Of a stretch of 64,000 nucleotides of DNA, positions 11,686 to 20,300 are shown one piece after another. Each line of letters begins with the position of its first letter. The stretch's first letter is position 1. Made by a program: the position numbers and the translations under genes. Source of the stretch: Dictyostelium firmibasis (taxonomy: Eukaryota; Evosea; Eumycetozoa; Dictyosteliales; Dictyosteliaceae); NCBI GenBank assembly GCA_036169595.1, contig CM069765.1, forward strand, positions 2,221,001-2,285,000. Reading direction: 5' to 3'. The notes beneath the pieces were generated by a model that was not told the DNA's origin, did not search any database, and saw nothing but the letters and a program-made list of their open reading frames with translations.

Positions 11686-11779
11686 ATAAACAATAAATTT
11701 TCTTTATTGTGATAATAATAATATTAAATAATTCAAATTTTTAATAATAATTCATAACTAGTTTTAAATAATTTTAAAA
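10475..11779. other. gene-free A+T-rich stretch
   Basis: About 1.3 kb without a supportable gene. It holds poly(T)/poly(A) runs, including a 33-nt A run near 11651-11683. Short open frames near 11336-11562 occur on both strands and read as hydrophobic low-complexity protein. It may be decayed repeat DNA because it borders the accessory region to the right. Confidence 0.5.
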
Positions 11780-12260
11780 AAAAAGATAATAATAATGATA
11801 ATAATGGTAATAACAATCAAATAAGAGAAATCGTGGAAGAAATTAACAATTTAAAACTATCAAATATTTCTTGATAATAAAATTATCGAGGAAATGAAGT
11901 TAATGAAATAAGAGATTCAATGTCTCTTTATACTCAGATGAAACAATCAATTCATCTTTCAAAAGTCTTATTCCAAAAAACCCAGTAGTAAATAGTTTGG
12001 ATCAAGCTTCAATCAATGCAATCAATTATCACTACACGTACGATAATTTGCATTGTATACCCATTAGTGTACCAGATGCGGTAAATATGGTCATACAATA
12101 CAAAATTGTAAAGTTAATATCTCTAATAATAATAATTATAGTAATCACCAAAACTTTAAACCAAAATTTAGTAATCACCAAAATAAAATCGAATTCTATA
12201 ATCATATCTCGAGGCTGGTAACCAATCCTCCAGAGCCATTGGTAAAGCTGAAGTAATGTT
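11780..12260 (+). mobile_element. degraded retroelement remnant with a CCHC zinc knuckle
   Basis: A fossil fragment. At 12068-12109 one frame encodes a perfect CX2CX4HX4C zinc knuckle, the hallmark of retroelement nucleocapsid/Gag proteins, and Asn-rich sequence follows it. The surrounding sequence is coding-like in base composition but broken in more than one place. No reverse transcriptase or terminal repeats are seen. It lies about 430 bp upstream of a tRNA gene, a common landing zone for Dictyostelium retroelements. The family is unassigned; a gag-like piece of an LTR or TRE-type element is the best guess. A decayed cellular zinc-knuckle gene is possible. Confidence 0.45.
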
Positions 12261-12691
12261 CAGTTCAAAACTAAAGTGAAACCAATCACCTTTTTTTACT
12301 TTATAACAATTAATAAATTTCCATATTTATTATTATCAGTGTTTTCATACATTATATTATCTTCTGAGATAATTATTTATATATTATTATTTATATATTA
12401 GGTTTTCATACCTCAGTTTAAAGTACTATTATTTATCCTATTTCTTAATTTAATAATATAATCAATTTGTAATGATACAATTATCCTATTTCGTTGTCAA
12501 AAATATAAATTCAGTTGTATTATCACACGTGTTATGGAACTGGTAAAATAATTTATAATAGTTAATTATGTGCCAGGTTGGCATCATGTCGTCATCCGTA
12601 ATTATAATGTCACAAGTATTCCAAAAGATTAAATTTAAAATTTTTTGGAAAATATTTAAACAGTTATATAACAAAACGAAAATGTGAAAAT
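12261..12691. other. spacer upstream of tRNA-Asn
   Basis: About 430 nt of moderately A+T-rich DNA with no long homopolymers in its right half. There is no open frame of note. It may be remnant of the neighbouring fossil element, but I cannot assign it. Confidence 0.4.
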
Positions 12692-12764
12692 GCCTGGATG
12701 GCTCAGTAGGCAGAGCGAGCGGCTGTTAACCGCTAGGTCCATGGTTCGATCCCATGTCTAGGCG
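12692..12764 (+). tRNA. tRNA-Asn (anticodon GTT)
   Basis: A 73-nt cloverleaf. The acceptor stem GCCTGGA pairs with TCTAGGC (one G-T), followed by discriminator G. The A-box TGGCTCAGTAGG and B-box GGTTCGATCCC are intact, and the anticodon loop CTGTTAA carries GTT. There is no intron. It is the head of a repeat-rich segment to its right. Confidence 0.95.
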
Positions 12765-12795
12765 ATATTTTGCGGGACCGCCTTTAATGAGACAC

Positions 12796-12806
12796 GGGTT
12801 CGATTC
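12796..12806 (+). promoter_or_regulatory. external B-box downstream of tRNA-Asn
   Basis: GGGTTCGATTC, a B-box match 31 nt after the tRNA 3' end. The following TTGGGACGCCA could be the end of a truncated tRNA T-arm and acceptor. Position and spacing match the external B-box beyond tRNA-Cys at 5395-5407. Confidence 0.6.
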
Positions 12807-12854
12807 TTGGGACGCCATATCCAAGTATGGATAATGATATGTGAATCCTTTCCC

Positions 12855-12948
12855 GGGGGGCTTAGCGTAGTGGTTCCACGCTGAATCACAATCCTCCGTG
12901 GTCAAGACCTTGGGATCGAGTTTTGGTCATACCACGAAGTAACGTGGT
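12855..12948 (+). repeat. copy B of the tRNA-associated repeat, with A- and B-box-like motifs
   Basis: TAGCGTAGTGG at 12863-12873 fits the pol III A-box TRGYNNANNNG exactly. About 40 nt later, GATCGAGTT at 12914-12922 is a degenerate B-box. The unit closes with ACCACG-AAGTAA-CGTGGT at 12931-12948, a perfect 6-bp hairpin. It stands in tandem with copy C and in the same orientation as tRNA-Asn. Confidence 0.7.
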
Positions 12949-12964
12949 CATAATTAAACCCTCA

Positions 12965-13185
12965 TTATTGGAGGCTATACGTAGTGGTTCTACGCTGAAT
13001 CACACAGTCTCCGTGGCCTTGGTTCGAGCCTTAGGTCAGACCACGAAGTAACGTGGTCATAAATAACACACCTCATAATCAACCGGAAAAAAAAGCTCGA
13101 CTTCCAAAAAAACAACAACAAAAAAAAAAAAACATGGTGATTAGAAATTCTAATCCCAATAATATTAAAAAAAAAAAAAAAAAAA
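12965..13185 (+). repeat. copy C of the tRNA-associated repeat, most complete
   Basis: Modules in order: an A-box-like ATACGTAGTGG near 12977-12987; a B-box GGTTCGAGCC at 13021-13030; the hairpin GACCACG-AAGTAA-CGTGGTC at 13039-13058. Then come CCGG-A(n)-GCTCGACTTCC near 13083-13105, a CAACAACA/A-rich run, the inverted repeat ATTAGAA-A-TTCTAAT at 13140-13154, and an oligo(A) tail to about 13185. The tail modules are nearly identical to copy A on the minus strand. The head is tRNA-like in its promoter spacing but has no evident cloverleaf. Confidence 0.7.
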
Positions 13186-13654
13186 ATGTGAATCCTATCA
13201 AGAACTGGACCATGACACTATATCTAAATCAACCCCAATTTACTATCCCTCTTGTCAAACTATATCTATAAATAATACAAAAAATTAACTTTATTAACCA
13301 TGTTATTTTAATAAAAAAAATAAAAAAAAAAATCATAAAAACACAGGTTGTTCAAAAAACAGAGTCATCAGCCACTCATAAAAGCTGGAACTTTCAAATA
13401 GAATTACCTCACAATTTCCAAAGAGTAATATAGATGATTGGAACAAATGTAGAACTAAAAGAGGAATTTTCCGATTCTCCATTTCAATAAAAAAAACTTA
13501 ACAAAATATAAAAAACCTACTAAATTTTATTATTGTTAAAAAAAAAAAAAAAAAAAACTATTAAATAAACTTTATTATTGTTTAAGACTGAAGTCATTCA
13601 ATAATCATTAATTTTTAAAAAAAATAAAATAAAATAAAAAAAATAAAAACACAC
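13186..13654. other. unassigned accessory DNA between repeat copies
   Basis: About 470 nt. The part at 13340-13500 is less A+T-biased than spacer (for example around AACAGAGTCATCAGCCACTC) but has no sustained frame. It could be internal sequence of the repeat family or of a decayed element. Nothing is recognised. Confidence 0.4.
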
Positions 13655-13817
13655 CTCATTCTGAATTCGATTTTTAAAAAACAACAAAAATCTGGGTTAT
13701 TAGAAATTCTAATCCTAATAATATTAAAAAAAAAAAATTAAAAAAAAAAAATTTCTTGTCAATTATATAAACACTTTACACAACCAATTATATAAACACT
13801 TTACAAATAGTGAATTG
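13655..13817 (+). repeat. copy D, 3' part of the tRNA-associated repeat
   Basis: Repeats the tail modules only: ACACACCTCAT, AAAAACAACAAAAA, the inverted repeat ATTAGAA-A-TTCTAAT at 13699-13713, then CC(C/T)AATAATATT and oligo(A). It ends with a duplicated ATTATATAAACACTTTAC and the 24-nt block at 13794-13817. That block is present in reverse orientation at 5043-5066, so it probably marks the true end of the element. Confidence 0.65.
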
Positions 13818-13885
13818 CTATATATTAACTTGTGTCTTAAAAAATTCCATTTTTCTTAAATTGCGAATATAAAAAAAAGTTTTTG

Positions 13886-13920
<35 letters not shown>

Positions 13921-13959
13921 GTTTGTTTTAATTATTTTGTGGTCTTTTCAACAATAAAA

Positions 13960-14895
13960 ATGGACCAAGAACTCGAAAACAATGAAACTTTTTCCATTTC
14001 AAATATAATTAATAATGAAATTGAACAAAGAGAATCATTTATTGAAGATTCTTCAAGAATAGTAGAGTTACTTTTTAAACAATACAATAATCAACAACAA
14101 AATGATGAAAATAAATTAATAAGCGAGTCATTATCAATGGTTTTTGATCTTTTTAAAGAAATGGTATCACCATTGTATACTTTAGTTAATGATGATATGA
14201 TGCCAAATATCTTTGAACTATATCAAATGACAGAAGATTTAAGATATCACTTTGCAATTTTTAACGGTGATATTAAAAATAAATTAAAAAATATCACCAC
14301 TAACAAAGTTGAAATTTGTAATGATGTAAAGGAATTAATTAAAAAAATAGTAACAACTCAATATGACATTGATAGAAAACCAATCGATGAAGAATTAATT
14401 TCAAATTTAAGAAAAGAAGAAAATGATAAAAATAATGAGAAACAACAAGACGAAAAAGAACAAAAAAATGATCTTGAAGAAAAAGAAATTAAAGATTGCT
14501 TCTTTTTATTATTTCAACTTTTTACATCAATTGTTTATAATCTTCAATCAAATTGTGAAAAACTTTTATTACAATCAATTGATATTTCTAAAAATAATTT
14601 TAAAAGACAATTCTATAATCACTTAATTAAAAGAGATTTAAATTATATAGAAAATTTAATTTCAAGATTAAATTTAATAAATGAAAAAGAAGAAAATAGT
14701 ACAAAAGAAAATTCATTTGATTCTTTTTCAAAACTATTTTTAGAAAATATAATTAATAATAATAATAATTATAATAATAATAATATTAATAATAACAATT
14801 TATTAGAATCATTTCAAAATATTTTTTCAAATTATATTGAAAAGAATAATTTAAATGTTGAATTAATTTTAGAAAGTTTTAATAATAATAACTAA
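13960..14895 (+). CDS. unrecognised acidic protein with Asn-rich tail (311 aa)
   Basis: Single exon. The ATG at 13960 (MDQELENNE) follows an A-rich leader. The protein is hydrophilic and probably largely helical. Residues 130-180 are a Lys/Glu/Gln-rich probable coiled coil, residues 180-240 are Leu/Phe-rich, and the tail from about 250 is poly-Asn with Asn-Tyr. There is no signal peptide, membrane segment or catalytic motif. It appears Dictyostelium-specific, and I do not recognise the family. It is convergent with the SDR gene to its right, about 70 nt apart. Confidence 0.75.
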   Translation: MDQELENNETFSISNIINNEIEQRESFIEDSSRIVELLFKQYNNQQQNDENKLISESLSMVFDLFKEMVSPLYTLVNDDMMPNIFELYQMTEDLRYHFAIFNGDIKNKLKNITTNKVEICNDVKELIKKIVTTQYDIDRKPIDEELISNLRKEENDKNNEKQQDEKEQKNDLEEKEIKDCFFLLFQLFTSIVYNLQSNCEKLLLQSIDISKNNFKRQFYNHLIKRDLNYIENLISRLNLINEKEENSTKENSFDSFSKLFLENIINNNNNYNNNNINNNNLLESFQNIFSNYIEKNNLNVELILESFNNNN

Positions 14896-14965
14896 AAAAA
14901 AAAAAATAATAATAATAATAAATAATAAAATAAAATTTAAAATATTAAAAATACAAGTTTTTTTT

Positions 14966-15781
14966 TTATTTTAATGAATTAGCTAATTTAACCATATCAC
15001 TACCATTAATTATATTACTTTTATAACCATTTGTTGAAACCTTTACCATAGCTTGACTTATTTCTCTTAAGGAGATGAAACCATTTTGAGAGATTGAACG
15101 TCCGATTGGATACATCCAACCAATGTATTTATAAGCTTTATAAGCATTTTTTAAACCTGGGATATTTGGTTGAATAAAACCAGGACGGAATGCAAAGGTT
15201 TTATTGAAATTTGAAGCCATAATATCATTTTCAGTTTTAGCTTTAACACGTGCCCAATTTGACCAAGAATTTGAATCTGTTCCAGCACCTGTAACATAAA
15301 TGAATGTAAAATCATTGTCAGCCTTTGATTTTAAGTTATTTACAAGCTCAACTTTCTTTAACATTTCCATTGGCATATCGTAGGATATTTTATGATATGT
15401 CTCTTTATCAACTCCAACTGATGATATACCAGCACAATAGAATACTGAATTATATCCGATCAATTCATTTTGAATATCTGTTAAATTTGAAAGATCGCTA
15501 TGTATAATCTCTTTTATTTTTTCATTTTTAAACCCAGATTCCCTTCTACCAACAATTAATATCTTTTCAACTTCATCACTTTCAATTGCATTTTGTACAA
15601 CACCTTCACCAATCATTCCACTAGCACCAGTTATAATTGCTCTAATTTTATTAGTATTTTTATTATTATTATTATTATTCTCCATATTGAATGAATTATC
15701 TTCTATGTTTTTATTATTTAAATATACAATGTATGATATGACTAAAATTATTATAAAATATCTTTTTTTCAAAAAATTCAT
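14966..15781 (-). CDS. NAD(P)-binding SDR/epimerase-like protein with N-terminal membrane anchor (271 aa)
   Basis: The ATG at 15781 was chosen because the longer frame begins with GTG. Residues 6-22 are hydrophobic (FIIILVISYIVYL), a signal anchor, and an Asn-rich linker follows. A Rossmann fold starts with TGASGMIGEG, the G-x-x-G-x-x-G dinucleotide motif, then IVGRRE. The CAGISSVG stretch corresponds to the N-A-G-type strand of SDRs. Where extended SDRs have Tyr-x-x-x-Lys, this has Trp-Ala-Arg-Val-Lys, as I recall in some bacterial epimerase-like proteins. The substrate is unknown. It is a tandem paralogue of the gene at 16257-16970. Confidence 0.8.
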   Translation of the reverse strand: MNFLKKRYFIIILVISYIVYLNNKNIEDNSFNMENNNNNNKNTNKIRAIITGASGMIGEGVVQNAIESDEVEKILIVGRRESGFKNEKIKEIIHSDLSNLTDIQNELIGYNSVFYCAGISSVGVDKETYHKISYDMPMEMLKKVELVNNLKSKADNDFTFIYVTGAGTDSNSWSNWARVKAKTENDIMASNFNKTFAFRPGFIQPNIPGLKNAYKAYKYIGWMYPIGRSISQNGFISLREISQAMVKVSTNGYKSNIINGSDMVKLANSLK

Positions 15782-16034
15782 CTCTTTTTTATTTATTTTT
15801 ATATAATTTTTCACCACAAACTTTTTTTTTTTTTTTTTTTTATTTAAATTTTTATTAATTTTTCATGACATAATTATTATTTTTTTTTTTTTTTCATGAC
15901 AGCTAATTTCAAAGAAATAACTTATTTTTATTTACACCATATAGCATTTACAGACATCAAACTTTTCGACCATAGAAGGTTATCAACGGAAATAAAAGTT
16001 TACATGAACCGAAAATCCATTAGTATAAACACCC

Positions 16035-16081
<47 letters not shown>

Positions 16082-16256
16082 AATTTACTTTTTCAATGTT
16101 AAATACTATTATTTTTTTTTTTAAAAAAAAAAATAAATAAATGAAAAGAGATAAAAAAAAGTGAAAAAAAAAAAGAATGAAAGAAAGAATGAAATGAGAA
16201 ATAAAAAAAGTAAAAAGAAGAAATTTTTTTTTTTTGAAAATTGTTTATTATTTTAT
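15782..16256. other. spacer between tandem SDR paralogues
   Basis: 475 nt. A short non-homopolymeric island at 15896-16040 reads open on the plus strand for about 60 codons but runs into poly-Lys. I regard it as spacer. Purine-rich AAAGAGA/GAAAGAATG sequence fills 16140-16225. Confidence 0.5.
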
Positions 16257-16970
16257 TTATTGTAAATTTGCTAATTTTACCATATCACTACCATGAATTA
16301 TATTACTATTATATCCATTTACAGTAGCTTTTACCATTGCTTTGCTTAATTCTCTTAAAGTGACGAAACCATTTTGAGAGATTGAACGACCGATTGGATA
16401 CATCCAACTAATGTATTTATAAGTTTTATAAGCATTTTTTAAACCATCAATATTTGGTTGAATCCAAGCTGGACGAAATGCAAATGTTTTATTAAAATTT
16501 GAATTGAAAATTTGATTTTCAGCTTTAGCTTTGACTTGTGACCACATAAACCAAGAATTTGATTTTGTTAAAGCTGATGTTATATAAATGAATGTAAAAT
16601 CATTATCATCTTTTGATTTAATATTATTTACGAGTTCTACTTTCTTTAACATTTCCATTGGCATATCAACTGTTAATTTTTCATATGTATCTCTATCCAA
16701 CCCAACTGATGAAACACCTGCACAAAAGAATACTGAATTATATCCAATGAATTCATTTTGAATATCTGTTAAATTTAAAAAATCTTTATGAATAATTTCT
16801 TTAACTTTTTCACTCTTAAATCCAGATTCTCTTCTACCAACAATTAATATCTTTTCAACTTCATCACTTTCAATTGCATTTTGTACAACACCTTCACCAA
16901 TCATTCCACTAGCACCAGTTATAATTGCCCTAATTTTTTTAATATTATTATTATTACTATTATTTTCCAT
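16257..16970 (-). CDS. NAD(P)-binding SDR/epimerase-like protein, soluble paralogue (237 aa)
   Basis: A very similar tandem copy of the preceding gene in the same orientation. It starts MENNSNNNNIKK directly before the Rossmann fold and lacks the membrane anchor. It shares TGASGMIGEGVVQNAIES, CAGVSSVG, FNKTFAFRP and the C-terminal HGSDMVKLAN. The catalytic position reads Trp-Ser-Gln-Val-Lys, again without Tyr. Probable soluble oxidoreductase or epimerase-like protein of unknown substrate. The loss or gain of the anchor between copies suggests different cellular locations. Confidence 0.8.
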   Translation of the reverse strand: MENNSNNNNIKKIRAIITGASGMIGEGVVQNAIESDEVEKILIVGRRESGFKSEKVKEIIHKDFLNLTDIQNEFIGYNSVFFCAGVSSVGLDRDTYEKLTVDMPMEMLKKVELVNNIKSKDDNDFTFIYITSALTKSNSWFMWSQVKAKAENQIFNSNFNKTFAFRPAWIQPNIDGLKNAYKTYKYISWMYPIGRSISQNGFVTLRELSKAMVKATVNGYNSNIIHGSDMVKLANLQ

Positions 16971-17386
16971 TTTAAATTATTTAATTAATATATAAAATAA
17001 AGTTCTTTTTTTTTTTTTTTTTTTTTTATTACAAATACAATATTTTATTTTATAAAAAAAAAAAAAAAAAAAAAAATATCAAAACTATTAAAATTGACAC
17101 ATAATTATTATTTTTTATTTTTTTTTAAAACCTTTTCAATCATGAATAAAGGTGTGTGGGCGAAAGATACTTTTTTTTTTTTTTTTAATTATTTAAAAAC
17201 CAAATATAAATGAATCTAATTAGGTTAGTTTATTGTGAAAAGAAGCAATTGAATACCTTGGTAATCAGAAATTTGAAATCATCAGGTTTAAATTATTTAA
17301 ATTTTCAAAAACTCCCATCGAATTGTCCATTTCTTTTGAAGATAAAACTTTTATTTTATTTTTATTTTATTTTTATTTTTTTTATG
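16971..17386. other. intergenic spacer
   Basis: 416 nt between the SDR copy start (-) and the 3' end of gxcDD (-). Poly(T)/poly(A) runs, with one less biased piece at 17140-17340. No gene recognised. Confidence 0.5.
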
Positions 17387-20300
17387 TTAATGAGAAGTGT
17401 GAGAAGATAAAACATCTAACCAAGTTTTCATTTCTTCTTCAGTTTCAGAAGCTAAGAAATATAATCGTTGAGAGGTTACGAGGGTGAAAGAGTATTTTTG
17501 TTTAGGTCTACTTTCTTGTTTAACCGAGTGGAATAAATCAATGATACCTTTTTCTTTTCTTTTATTTTTCTTTGAAACCTTGTAATAAGTTAAAACATCA
17601 TTCTTGTAAACGAATAGATATTTCTTCCAATCACTAGAGTTATTTGAAGTTGGTGAACTCGTTTTAAACAAATAACCTTGATGTTCCCTTTTAACTGGAA
17701 TACGTGGTTTATCCAAGAAACTTGTCTTTCTTTCAGTGACTGTATGAGAACTACCACGACTCCATGTACCTTTACCATTTGATGTATCAGTTCCACTCTT
17801 TAAATTTATTCCCTCAATGTGTTCTTCTTCATTTGGATTATTTAATGTTGGTGTTGTTGGTCTACTACTATTACTAATATTGTCTCCATTTGTTGCAGCA
17901 GGAGTATTTGGTGTTGTTATATTATTTTCGTTTGTTGTTGGTGTTAATCTACCATTTTCTAATTTTACATTATCTGTTGTTGTTGTTGTTGTTGTTGCAG
18001 GTGGTTGTGAGTTTAAAGTTGGTGAAGTTGGTGTTGAATCATTATTTACATGAATTGTTGTTGTTGTTGTTGTTGTTGGTGTTGAATCTCCATTTTGTTG
18101 TTGAAAATTGTTATTGATGTATTTTGCTTTGATCCAAGATAATTTAGTTTCATAAGAATCTTTTGGATTAGGTTTCATTAGGCCTGTTGGTATATTTTTT
18201 TCATATTTACTATTTGCTTTGGTATTACCTTCTTGTTTCTTAACGATATCAGAGAATGCAAGCGATAATGATCTAACAGATTTTACATTACCTTCTGGTA
18301 AATTCTTATGAATCGATGAGCAATCTAAACAAACTACAACACCATAATTAATTGAAACCCATGATGGATCTGATGCTCCACATTCTGCACAATAATTGTT
18401 ACCTGGTATATTTAAAATTGAATCCTTTTTTATTTTCCAAATTAGGTTAATATTATATAATAAAATAATCGATAGGAAAAAGGTAACAACTTCATATGAA
18501 AACACCAAATAAAAAAAAAAGATATTTATAACATAGTAAAAGGAAATAGAGTAAGGAGATAGGGTTTTGTTTTTAGGAGAAAAGAAAAGAAGTAGAGATA
18601 GTCCTTTTAGGAGATTTAATGAATTTTTTTGTACTTAAAAAAAAAGATATAATAGAATTAAAATTTTTTTGTGCAAAAGTTTCATCATTACCAATACTAC
18701 TTTCACCAAAATTATTACTACTATCACCATTATCATCATAAGATGAGTTTAACTCTTGGGAACAAGTTAAACCTCCCCTTTTAATTGGCATAGCAGTAGT
18801 GATATTCGTAGTAGTCGTATTGGTGAATGTTTTTTCATCAAAATTATTAAAACCATTATTACTATTATTATTGTTGTTATTGTTTAAAAGACAAGAAACG
18901 GATAGAGTAGAGTTTGGAAAAGATTTCAGTCTATCTTCATCATTATTGATATTAATGAGAGTATTTGACCTACTTTGATGAAATGATAGTTTTCGAAGTT
19001 TTTGTTGTTTTTGATTGATAGATGACGATGATGATGATGAAGATATAAAATTATTAATATGATATAATACCTGTGAAGATAAAGCTAATGGAGCAAGATT
19101 GGAATTTGAAGTATTTAGACCTTGTTGTTGAGACAAGAATGAACTACCCAACGAAGCAGACAATGAACCTGTAGCATTTGAATGAGTTGCAATTGGTATT
19201 ACAATTGGTGAGCTAGTGCCATTGTGATGGTTATGATGATCTATACTTGTGAAATTATTAATATTATTATCATCTTTTAATGATTCTAATTTCTTTTTAA
19301 TTGATAATCTAATTGAAGAGATCCATTGGAATAAAACTGTAGAATCTTCACAACTGAAAAAGTAGATTCTAGAGGGTGTAATCAATTGGAAACAATGTGG
19401 ATGATCAACAACTTGTGCCAACTTAACTGAACAAAGAATTAAATTGATACACTTAATTTTAGTTGGTTCTTTTGGTGATTCAGTGGATGAGTAACGATGA
19501 TAGTAAAGATGAGTATTCTTCAAATAGAATTTTTTTGATCTCCAAGAGATTTCACTATGTTTCTTTTCTAAAATATTAGAAAACTCTGCATCTTTTACAA
19601 CCGATATATCGAATGGTACAGTTGTTAACTCATCGACATCAGTAATCAATGATCTCTTCTTACTTCTAGATTTCTCCAATAGTTGGAAAATACATTCATC
19701 CAATTCACCCATCCATGTCATTTTCTCATTCAATGACAAGGCCTCCAATTGAATCGATGTAGTTGGCATCGATATACCATTACCACTATTAATACCAAAT
19801 GAACTATTTAAGCCATGACCACTAGTAGTTAATGGTGATGATCCATTACTATTTACATTAATTAAACTATTATTATTATTATTATTATTACTATTATTTA
19901 CATTACCACTGTTTCCAGAGGTATTATTTACATTATTATTGTTATTATTATTATTAGCACCTAAACTATTTGTAAAAGTTGAAGCGAATGATGAAGAAAA
20001 TGGTGAAAATGATAATGTTGGTGAATCATCATTATTATTATTTAATTGATTATTTAATTCATTTGCATCACCAACACCAATGATTTGAAAAGTGAAACCA
20101 TCTGGATTAGAATCTACCAATGAAGAACCTGCTAAAAAGAAAGAATTTAAATATTTGGATTTACCTTCATTTATTATCTCCTTTGAATGGTATGTTGATT
20201 TATGACCTTTATCGCCACCATTTGAAAGACGAGCACTATCACGAATTTTACTAACGATCTTATTCTCTGTCTTTACTAGTAAATCATTGAATAAAAAGTA

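Noticed and set aside
12855-13060. Copies B and C as functional tRNA genes
   Set aside because: A/B-box-like motifs exist but no acceptor stem or cloverleaf can be drawn.
15896-16102. 68-codon frame between the SDR paralogues
   Set aside because: Ends in poly-Lys from a poly(A) run; no support as a gene.
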